Origin: Kryptolebias marmoratus
Lineage: Eukaryota > Chordata > Actinopteri > Cyprinodontiformes > Rivulidae
DNA: 64,000 nucleotides
Reading direction: 5' to 3'
Assembly (NCBI RefSeq): GCF_001649575.2
Contig: NC_051453.1
Span: 14,666,562 to 14,730,561 of the forward strand
The notes under the pieces were generated by a model that had not been told where the DNA came from, made no database searches, and worked only from the letters and a program-made list of their open reading frames with translations. The position numbers and the translations under genes were made by a program. Within the stretch, counting starts at the first letter, position 1. Every line of letters begins with the position of its first letter. Positions 54,430-64,000 of the stretch are shown piece by piece.

Positions 54430-57400
54430 AGATGTTTTCCCCATCTTTTAATAACATGCACGCACAAGAGTGGGACCAATCTTGTCTCTCAGCAAGAAAG
54501 CAAATACTCGTTCTTCAATTCTTATATATCCTTTTTTTTGAGAGCAGCTTTCCCCACACATTATCCTTCCACCCATCCCTTCACTTTGTCCCCCGGTGTC
54601 TGGCACGGCTGCAGGCATCCAGAGAATTCCCGACACGGGGGATTTGGCCAGTCGGCACCACATACCTGCGGTATGGCATCGCAGGGCTTAAGGAGAAATG
54701 TGGAGCAGGTGCCACTCAGCAGCCCTGTCTAAACTCCATTAAGTGGCCTCAGACATGAACACTAATCCACTCAGTGATGAGAAGCTCTTAGTCTGATAGG
54801 CCTGCAGCAGCCTGCCAACACTGTCCCAGCAAACTCCCAGATTCAGAGCCCAGTAGAGGAAAAAGAAAACTTCACAAAAAACTTATTTTGGTGAAACTGG
54901 ATTTCCTTTGCATGGATTTTTTTGTGTGATGAATCAATTTGTTCATGTTTTCCTTGTCTCTTATGAAACATTTACTTTGCTGAGTCAGGACAGGACAATG
55001 GCTTTGCTCTCACTTTGTGTCTGTGTAAAAATAAAATAAAAAGTTCATGTACGAATGTATAAAAATGAAGAAATGTAAGTTTGCTTAAATAATTAATTCT
55101 GATATTTAATATACCCTTTCAAAACAACAAAAATAAATGGTTTCATCATCAGCTATAAACCAGCAACTTCTTCAGTCTGCAAGAAAAGAGGTTTTTCATG
55201 ATTATTCCAAACTCTGATTCTTACATTGTTCTTAAATCAGGAACTCCCAGAATATTTAACTATAGTCCATCTGAATAATGCTTGTTAGTTCTTAACTCTG
55301 AACTCTGTCAGAACTGTCTCTGGGACATGACATCTGGGACTTAAAACAACAAAAGCACTTCCTTAAAAGATAGGTAAGAGAAAAATAATAAGTGTAGGAT
55401 GACGTTGGTTCCTTCTAACGCTTAACAATTTCCTTTTGCCGCGATTCAATGTCTGGCATCAGCTGCCATGAGCATCAGAGCAGAGGCAGCTGAGTTTGGT
55501 GTGGTGCTGTAACCAGAAGCATTGTATCATCTTTAGCGATGCGTCTTGTTTCTGCATTACTATGAATGACCATCGTCAGCAAATGATAGCCCTGAAGGGA
55601 GAGGGGCAATCCTGTCAGTGTTGTTGAGAAACACATTGGAGTTACTCTTTTTGTCAAGGTGTTGGGAACCACAGGTTATGACTTCAGGTCTCCTCTGTAG
55701 TTATTTGGAGGACCAGATTGTTGCAGCTCTAAATGCCAACATTAAACTGCTGTAATCTGAGAGACCTTTTGGACAATCCAAGGCCGAAATAAGTCATGGT
55801 ATGTTTTACTAGAGGGCAGGTTGTTCTCTGTGTTGTGTGTGCTCAAGACTGTAGCACACACATGCATGTGTAAGTACTTGATAAAATGTATGCCTTTTCC
55901 CCATACTTTACACTTTCCTATAAAAACTGATGGTCCATATCTTAAGCATCAAAAGTGCAAAGAAGTGTGCTTCAGCCAGAGTTTGTTCAGATCGTGCAAG
56001 TTGGCTGCAGAGAGGGGAACAGGTATGGAACTGCAACGTAGGAAAAGCTTTTGAGACATTCTGCCAATTAAAGCTATTCTTTGACCATTGTACAAATAAA
56101 CACAGCTAAAATAACAAAACACATATGTTACCTTTTATTTATATAAGTGGAAGTTTTGTCAGCTGGAATTGTGTTTATCTAAAGGAAGTTTTTATTAAGG
56201 TGGATTGTCAACCGTAGTGATTTGAAAATGTTCCCAAAAAACAAAAGTAGTCTTGATGGACCACTTTTCACTCACAGTAACATTCTTTGTGTCAGTGAAT
56301 AAAAGCAGTTTTATTGTACATTTTGAAGGTGGGGAGCTTATGATTAAAACAAGAACTCTATTAAAAACAAAGATGACTGGTAAAAGGACTATGTTAAGTT
56401 TTAAAATATTGATTTTTTCTTTCCAACACAATAAAACTGTGCTGACTATTAAATTTATTGGCTTTATTCTAAGATATGCTGTATGTCCCATGGATAAAAG
56501 TTTAAGATTATTCATCTCTTAACTAGAAATGAGAAAGCAAATGCAGAAGTGTTTACCAAGATCACAACATATTTCACTAAATTTAAGTCCAGTCATATTC
56601 CTCTTTCATTTTCCAATTTTTATTAACAGCAAATGTTTAGAATAAAGAAGTAACACATTGTGCCTGCTACGGTCTGGCCGTGCTACACTGCCTTGACCCA
56701 ATCAGGCTAATTGCACAACTTGTAAAAATAAAATGAAATAAATAAAAACAGACAAGTGTGTGGGAAGTCACAAAAAAAGGTGTTCTTCATTTCCGCCTTG
56801 CTCTGCTAAGTTAGGCGGTAAAGATCAGAGAGGGTGTTTCACTGAAATATGAACACAGGTGATCAAAAAGTCATCTGGAGTAGCTCTGCCAACACGTCTT
56901 CAGGCTGCAACAGGCAGCTTGCTCTGTGTTTCTGACTGCTTGATGATTCAAAGCAGCAGTCATTAAGAAAAAAAAAACAACTAAAGGCTTCCCTTAATTT
57001 GCTCCATGTGGTCGGAGAGAAGAAACAAGCATGAAGGTGTCAAAGAGGGCCTCTTAAGTTGGTTAAGCTCGACAAGACACTAATGGAGTTGAGTTGACGG
57101 AGTTACAAAATGTTTCACATGAAGAATCAGAGGTCATGAGACAGGAAGGGAATCTGAGTTTCTCCAGGTGTCTGTAACCTACAATAAGGCAAAATGCTTA
57201 TTTCTTATATAATAAATGTCACTACAAGAGAACGTAAAGGGCATAGGTGCAAACTTTCTCATTCTCTTGAAACTGCAGTGAAAGAGTGCAGTGGCCCCAG
57301 TTTTTTCCAGCCCCTCTCCTTTCACCCCCTTGATACTGACCCTGCCCAGGATAAAGTGCAGGACAGCTCAGTCGGTGCCTGCACAGAGGAGATGACTGAC
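54430..57400. other. Region upstream of fgf22, no gene recognised
   Basis: No exon is supported. Sequence at about 54550-54860 is GC-richer and free of recognised repeats, and so is a candidate distal regulatory element. The rest is AT-rich with short chance frames. Confidence 0.45.
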
Positions 57401-57753
57401 TGAGTGACTGCACACAGCAGAGTGTGAGGCCGTTCACTCCCTGCTTGGCTGCGCCGCGCTAGCTTACACACACTCGCTGGCTGCCGCTCACTCAGACACA
57501 CACAAGACACACTCTTGCTGCCTCCCTCTATCTGTCTGTCGCGAACACTCACCGGCTCTCTCCCTCCCATACTCGCTCACTGCCTTTCTCTTTTTTTCCT
57601 CAGTATCACACACTCGCAGACACACACACCCACACACACACATGCAGAGTCAGTCACCACCAATCCTCATTCAACTCCCTCTCAGCCACGGGTCAGCAGC
57701 TCAGACAGGCAACTTGTTCCTATCCAGCTGGAAAGAGCAGAGCATCGCAAGGT

Positions 57754-57800
<47 letters not shown>

Positions 57801-58237
57801 GAAACACACACACACTTATCCATTTAGTCTCACACAGACAAAAAAACAAACAACTTGTGTTTATCCTAACACCTCCCAGGATTTTCTCTGTGGATCAGTG
57901 AAGAAGACTTCAGTCCAAGGAGGAGGACAGCAGGAGGTAACAAGGGAGCAGTATCAAGAAGAAACTTCTTAAAAAGTGGACTTAATGAAAGAGCAGACTA
58001 ACTGAACTGAAAACTAAAGATGACAACAGAGGAAACTTTGTCAGTTTCGATGCTCTAAAAGGGAGGCCTGCTGTGAGCCCAAAGTGGAGACTGGCTCTCA
58101 GTGACATCCAGAGGATCTGCTGCAAGCACCGTTCCCCTCCCTTCTCTCTTCAGGACTCCCACCCTCCACAGAGACAACTCTTGATCACCAGCATGCCTAC
58201 AGCCTGCACAAGGTGCACCTTGGGAGCCTGACCCACC
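57401..58237 (+). promoter_or_regulatory. Probable 5' UTR and promoter region of fgf22
   Basis: CpG-rich sequence around 57430-57490 (GCTGCGCCGCGCTAGC) is a likely start region. A pyrimidine-rich stretch and a CA tract follow. Two short upstream frames precede the coding start: 57985-58005 (six codons) and 58020-58058 (twelve codons). If the mRNA starts near 57.4-57.5 kb these would be uORFs able to lower translation. No TATA box is obvious. Confidence 0.4.
57755..57796. repeat. (CA)n microsatellite
   Basis: About 21 CA units in the probable fgf22 5' UTR, with a further interrupted CACACAC run to 57815. Confidence 0.95.
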
Positions 58238-58610
58238 ATGTGCAGATGGACGGCGTCCGTGGCTCATCTCTGTCCTGAACCTGTACTTAGCACCACCTTT
58301 GCAGTCCCCACTGGGCCCTTCGTCCCGCTGCCCAGTGCAGCCTCTCTTACCCTGATATGCTTCACCTTGCTCCTGGTCACCGCTGGCAGTGCCACGGGGG
58401 CCTGTCCTCCTCCTTGTGCAGGGCATGAACCCCTTCAGGTCCTGGGAAGTGGCACGAACTGTTCCTGGACGCTGGAAAGGCACACTCGCAGTTATAATCA
58501 CTTGGAAGGTGACGTCAGACTGCGGCGACTTTATTCTGCCAACAAGTTCTTTCTCTGCATTGACAAAACAGGAAAGGTGGATGGCACTCGGCGAAAAAAC
58601 TACCCTGACA
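58238..58610 (+). CDS. fgf22: Fibroblast growth factor 22-like, first coding exon (gene continues beyond window)
   Basis: The start codon lies in a strong context (CCCACCATGT). The exon encodes 124 residues plus one base and ends at GACA|GTAAGT, the same phase and place as exon 1 of FGF10 and FGF22. The N-terminus MCRW and a hydrophobic stretch at about residues 34-50 ([11 protein letters not shown]) form the secretory signal. A Cys-rich linker and an NCS glycosylation site follow. The beta-trefoil starts at [18 protein letters not shown] and continues [22 protein letters not shown] with RRL favours FGF22; FGF10 usually has LQGDVR. These ligands act on FGFR2b/1b in epithelia and, for FGF22, at synapses. 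I could not find exon 2 in the remaining 5.4 kb, so intron 1 runs past the window. fgf10 is the main alternative. Confidence 0.85.
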
Positions 58611-60269
58611 GTAAGTGAGCTGGCAAAGCCGGTGAAGTCATGTTGTGTAGCTGAAATGAGTGCCAAGATGCCTTATGACGTTCTCGCTTTTATTTTTATG
58701 GCCGAACTTTGTTATCTTCTTGCTTTTATAGCAGTTCATTGGGATCTCCTGTGGTTATATCACAGCTGTGCTATTTGTATTGTGTTTAGAGCCTGAGAGA
58801 GGCGTTGCTAAGTGCGAAGGGAATACCCTTGTGAGGATAAAGACTAATGGGACAGCAGACACTGAGGAAAGACATTGAGCATCAGTTGGTGTTGTACGCT
58901 GGGCTTTGGGGAGAAAGAAGAACTCTCAGTTTCGCTGGCTATTGGTCTGCTCTGCTGACGGTGTATCAGTCTCAAGTAGCAGGTGTAAACTGAAACATAT
59001 TTTTTAAGTAATGAAAATCAGATTCATTTTTATCATTGGTCATTCATCCTCACAGTACATGTGTTCAGATAAGTTGGTTCTTCAATTTTGCTGACATTTT
59101 ACTGTATGGTTCAGACAAGACAACTTTTTTTGTCCTGCTTTATTCTGTGTGAGTGTGAAACTTAGTTTATACACAATCTGTAGGTCAGGGACTCTAATGA
59201 AGATCAAAGCTTTTCAGCATGTCCATCAGTGGACATCTTTCAGGTCCTTGATTGAATCAGACAAAGTGACATTGGCCACCATCTGACCTCCCTCTCCATT
59301 AGTCACCAGCTGACCAAATTGTTGGATAGCCCTTAGGGACGTTTTTGCCTTTGACGGTAATATTTATGTGTTTGGTTGTTATTACCTTTTTTATACAAGT
59401 GGGTGAGTCAGACTTTTTCCATACAGCTACTGGGGTGGGAGGTGGGGGAGGGTAGGTGCAGCTGCTAGGTCCAGCTAACAGGACAGTCCAGTTTGTTACC
59501 ACTGTTTCACTGAGCTCTAAACTGCAGACGGGGTAAAATTTGTTAACATGTTACCTTTATGGCAAGATCTTCAGAAGACTACAACACGTTAGTGTAAATT
59601 CAAGTTAAGATGAATCATTCATGTATAAAGTTGGGATTTTTAGATTTACTCAAAATGAGACTTATTTTTTCATTATAGTTCATGTATGTGTGACAATGTA
59701 ATACATATCCCCACCCAACTACTGAATGTATTTACCTGACAGAAGTCATGCTGGGGGATAGAAGAAATTTGTCAAAATGTTAAAAAAAAATAAGAAACAC
59801 TGTGAATTTGATGATGGAGAGGGTGCAGTGACCCTCCATAAAAAAAGGTAGATTTAGGATGTGTAGCTGCACACCGCGATGACCGCAGTGCCAAACAAGC
59901 GGTCATGTAGGCTTTGCCTTAAATGAAACAAAATGGGTCTTGTGGTTACTCTGTGGTTGGGCCTCACAATGAAACAAATCTGGTTTGGGGTCTCTGTTTC
60001 TGTATTTTTGCTCCCGATCAGACTTAAAGCCTCCTGAGTTTGGCCACACTATAGATTTGGGTAGAAGGGAAAGCAGGAAGTTGTACATATTTAATGACAA
60101 ATGCACTGACACTAAATCTGAAATATGAAGAAAAGACAGCTATTCTTAGGCATTTATCAATACTATTGATTTTTTTACATCTAATTTAAATACAAATAAA
60201 AGGCAACCTTGGAGACATTGTTAGATGACTGGTTTTGCAAAATAATGAAAAATATGGTAGCATTTCATA

Positions 60270-60612
60270 ATATTGCCTGATACGAACCTGGTTATTATGG
60301 GGTACGCTCCTGGTACTTACAGAGTATACATACCCGGTATCTACAGGGACCAGGCTATATTATGAAGTGACTTGTTACCATGTGCTTGCAGGGTACATAC
60401 CTGATATTTAAGGGGTATGTACCCGGTACTTACAGGTTACTCATCAGGTATGTACCCTGTATCCCTTTAGATACCCAATAAATACCAGGTCTGTATCCTA
60501 TATGTATCAGGTACCCAGTACCAAGTAATCATCTGATGATTACCAGATACATAGCCTGTAAGTATTAGACACATGTACGATAAGTAGCAGGTATGTACCC
60601 AGTAAGTATTGG
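60270..60612. repeat. Degenerate GGTAC/GTACC array
   Basis: The words GGTACGCTCCTGGTACTTAC, GGGTACATACC, GGTATGTACCCGGTACTTAC, AGGTACCCAGTACC and AGGTATGTACCCAGTAAGTA recur about every 20-30 bp. The core is self-complementary, so each unit reads alike on both strands. Units are irregular in length. Confidence 0.75.
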
Positions 60613-62369
60613 ACTTTGTCATGTATTACTACAAAAATATAAATCTCTTTGCCTGCATTATTCTGTTGGAAGATATTGCATTTCCCAGCCCAGTTACATG
60701 TTGTGCTCAGCTCAGGATGCTCCTCAGCCTGCCCTGCAGCCTCTACACTCTCTATTACCCCAACAGCTCAGCCTGCTACACCCAGATCCCAGCCCTTTAC
60801 CCCCACCCCACTCAGTTTTTCCAGCCCCGACTCCCAGCTCCTTCTCAGGTGCAAAAACAGTTGGAATTAGTCAACAGGCTCTCGGCTAATTGAGCTTGGA
60901 AAATATTGTATCAATCCCAGTGGAGCGGGGCCATGGAACAGCTGAGGGAAGAGGCGAGAGGGAGAAAGGCTGACTTAGATGGATGGTGGGTTTTAAAGGA
61001 TTAGAGACCTGGACACTGTTGAAAGGAAAGAGAAAAAAATGTATAGAAAATGATTGTGTTTTTGTTGATTGTTGTTGAGTTAGACTATAAGAGAATTTTT
61101 TTTTACATCATTGTATCACTATGGTGCTTAAATCATTCAATATTCTTTCAATGAAATACTCTTTAAGTTAGAATTAAAGGACAGGGGAGAGGTTTTTATA
61201 AAATTTTAAGAGTTCCCAAAAACATGTTTCACTTTGAGAGCACACATGCAATCACAATTTAAAAACCAAACACTAAAGCCTCAGATATTCATTCCTGTGG
61301 TTTGTTATTAGTATTGTAAGTTGTAAACCTACCAAACAGTTATCAGAAAGCATTAAACCAGACCTTTGGTCTAAATAAAGATCTGTCTATTCATAACTGC
61401 AAGCATCTTTATCATGAGAGTTTCTATAAATAACTTGTTGGAATAGTCACTAGAAGGCACAAAGTACAGTTTTATGGGACTAAAAGGGAGGACTTTAACA
61501 TATTTTTCTTATGACCTATGGCAAAGCAAAAAAAAAATGATCAAGGGGGAAAAAACACACACCCAAGTGTTTACAAAAGCTACAGAGGCAGGTACGCATC
61601 ATATCCTGTTCTGGGTCATCGGTCATAGCCAGCTAATTAGATGGTGCTGTGACAACAGCGGCACTGGCACGCCCAACAAGTGCTTCATGATCAATTACAG
61701 TACCAAATTCAAGAAAAACACATGAAATCAGACAATTCAAATACAATTCTGTTTATCGTCCGCTTTCTGTTTCACTTCACAGTTTTTTTGGCATGCCGCA
61801 CTGCAGATAGTTTATGTTGGTGCTTTTGTTTTCATCACTTTTGAAAGAATGGAGTGTTACATTTTGGGTGTCAAACACTTGTGCAGCTCCTTTGTGGTGT
61901 CACCCTTTCGGAAATAAGATCACTTACCACACAGCTACAGCTGCAGGAGTCACTGTGGTCACTCTGCAGCTTTCCTCTGCCTCAGCAGCACTGCGCCTCT
62001 CACAGCCAGGGTGTGTTGGATTTACCAGTTTCCCCATGTACCACAACACGCTCCCGTTTGATCTGAGAGTTTTCCGACTTCTTGAGTGTATTTGACTTGG
62101 AATTAAACCCTGGAGAAAAAAGAAAATCTTCCACCTCGCTAATTTATGTTGTGGAAATTATTCAAACGTGAAGACAGGGGAAGCTGTCAATCAGAATGGG
62201 AGAGACTGACGTGAATCTGACCATCATTAAAGAGAGACAGGAATGCTACAAACAGATGACTCTGTCCATCTTCAGTTAAAGGCACAGACAGACTGGTTGA
62301 CTCCAACAGTTTATCTTAATGTTTAAAAAAAATGTTTATGACGAGTAGATGACTGTCAACTACTACCAT

Positions 62370-62600
62370 CCGTAATTTTAACTCAGTTTCTGTAATTATG
62401 ACTGTATTTTGGCCAGTCTGTGCTTGCTAAGGTCAATTAGCTGTGGAGGCCATCTTGAACTGAGTTAAGACAAACGTATAACTGGTTGTATATGTACATC
62501 CAATAACTGCTTTCTGAGAGTTTCATTAAAATCCTTCCAGTTCATGATATATTTTGCTACCATGACAGACAAATGAACACACATACACATAAAGAAGAAA
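62370..62600 (+). repeat. Interspersed repeat R1 in fgf22 intron 1
   Basis: Plus orientation: CTCAGTTTCTGTAATTATGA, TGTGCTTGCTAAGGTCAATT, GGAGGCCATCTTGAACTGAG, TTTCATTAAAATCCTTCC and TTTTGCTACCATGACAGAC. Confidence 0.7.
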
Positions 62601-64000
62601 ACCTAGATCAGAAATACATTTGCAAAGATCTTTTTCGGAAGAGAATAAAATGTTCATTTCATGTCCTGTAGATACAGATCTTGTTACATTGTTAGTATCA
62701 TGATGTGAAGACACATGGAAGACATTGTTTTTATCTAAGTTAAAGGGACATACAATTGTGAAAGGAGGCCTACACACAAGCTTGCTTTCTTAAATCCCTT
62801 AAACACTTCTCTGTTCATCATTCAATCTCTTGTGTTATCTATAGACTGCACTTTGGGATTGATGGCATTCACAAAGCAAAGCAATCCACATTACTAAATG
62901 TTCCATGCTCCCTGCCATTTCAAAGGCGTAAGGAAGTTTACCCTGGCCGGACCTTTTTTCATCCTCATCATAATTCATCATTAATTCTGGTGGAACTCAG
63001 AAGAGAACTGGATCAGCTGCACCAGCACAGCCTAAAGTGGGAAGCACCTGGCTGAAGGAACTGCTTTGGTGTTTTTGAATCCGGAGAATACACATGTTAA
63101 TGAGGCTTGGAGACGGACTGGGACGGGCCCTGTTCTGTATTGAGTTGGAAATTAAAGGCTAGAGGAGTGCTGGAGCGTTTCCCGTTGCTCATTAGGCATG
63201 AAGGTTTCCTCTGGGTTGTCTCAACTGTGAGGGGATTCGTAGACCTTTTGGATGCCAGCAGGAGGGTAAAATCTCACCAACTTAACTGTTTATTAAAGGT
63301 CCTTAAGGCCATACCTCTACAGGGACAGAAACTAAAAAACTGTCTGACACCTGTTGCTCTTATGATGAGAAGTGAAGCATTAATTGGAAGTACATTTTAT
63401 TGAAAGTCTTTACTCAAATGCATGTAAGATATCTTTCCTGGGAACTTTGCAGGACAAGAGTGTCAGTGTCAGTCTAATTAGTAGGACATCCCTGGTCTCT
63501 GCCAACAGGCAATTTATAGCTTCAATGGGGTCTAGAAATGTAGCAATTAGTAGCTACCAAGCTTTGGCAGTGTGGCTCTGGCTCCTATCTTGGATTTAAT
63601 GGGTTCATCAGCAGGTTTATAGAGTCTGACTTTGGCTCTGGCAGCTAGGTCTCTTCTAATATCACATAGCTCTGAACATCTTGTTGGTGTGAAGGCAACA
63701 CAAAGACTTCCCAGTCCTAGCATTGATCCTTGGTGTTTGCACTGACATTAAAGTTTGTTTTAAGCTGACAATAACTTTTAAAAAATGGTTTATTTTGAAG
63801 GTCAGACAGCAATTGGAATGTGCAGTTAGAAAGACTGCAGTCTTACTTTCTAAATATAAATTGGGCCAAAAAAAACAAGTATGCCTCTAACTTTCAGCCT
63901 TTTCCCAGGAGCAGACGTTGTATTCTGTCCAAAAACGACTGCCTTGATGATTTAGGTGCTTTAAACACCAAAGTAACGAGCAACAGTAGAGCAAGGCAAC

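Larger units (their letters stand above)
58611..64000 (+). other. Intron 1 of fgf22 (incomplete)
   Basis: No second exon is recognised. The intron holds a GGTA-rich degenerate array (60270-60612), one R1 repeat (62370-62600), and repeat-free, moderately GC-rich stretches around 60690-61000 and 62900-63240 that could be regulatory. Confidence 0.5.

Noticed and set aside
57515..57901. 128-codon frame with His-Thr repeats
   Set aside because: The repeat is the CA microsatellite in translation. The frame lies in the probable fgf22 leader.
58055..58666. 203-codon minus-strand frame opposite fgf22
   Set aside because: It is a shadow of the GC-rich fgf22 first exon and resembles no protein I know.

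Overview
This window is eukaryotic, and the gene content and repeats fit a teleost fish. Genes have short phase-consistent exons with GT-AG introns. The repeats are typical of teleosts: L2/Rex1-like, RTE/Rex3-like and Tc1 relics, hAT MITEs, SINE tails ending in ATGG repeats, and long CA/GT/TA microsatellites. I cannot name the species. Exon boundaries were read by hand from splice sites and reading-frame continuity, and no alignment was run.

Layout. 1-5.5 kb: no gene, repeats only. 5.55-18.15 kb: a tandemly duplicated divergent gene pair. hsd11b1l copy A (minus) is followed by a dead micos13 exon (plus); hsd11b1l copy B (minus) is followed by intact micos13 (plus). 18.6-22.6 kb: a spindlin gene (minus), tail to tail with micos13. 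23.4-23.6 kb: a probable CpG-rich promoter. 25.2-26.6 kb: a broken LINE. 27.0-28.6 kb: a prss57-like serine protease (minus). 30.8-43.2 kb: four almost identical granzyme/mast-cell-protease-like genes (minus), separated by duplicated flanks, a hAT-like element with intact terminal inverted repeats, a probable solo LTR, and LINE/Tc1 debris. 43-58 kb: mostly repeats, with two exon relics, a protease exon 3 at 50.8 kb and an hsd11b1l exon 2 at 52.3 kb. 58.2 kb to the end: first coding exon of an FGF7/10/22-subfamily gene, probably fgf22, and the start of its large first intron.

How the genes relate. They do not form one pathway. The grouping looks like old synteny: as I recall it, human HSD11B1L, MICOS13, PRSS57 and FGF22 all lie on 19p13.3, with PRSS57 close to FGF22. 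Two loci have been reworked by local duplication. The hsd11b1l copies show uneven divergence along their length, and the protease genes are uniform inside the gene but divergent at the edges. Both patterns suggest gene conversion. I found no system that I could defend as wholly undescribed. The points most worth checking are the homogenised protease array, the decayed hsd11b1l-micos13 duplicate, the displaced exon relics, and a cluster of nuclear-receptor half-sites inside an hsd11b1l intron.
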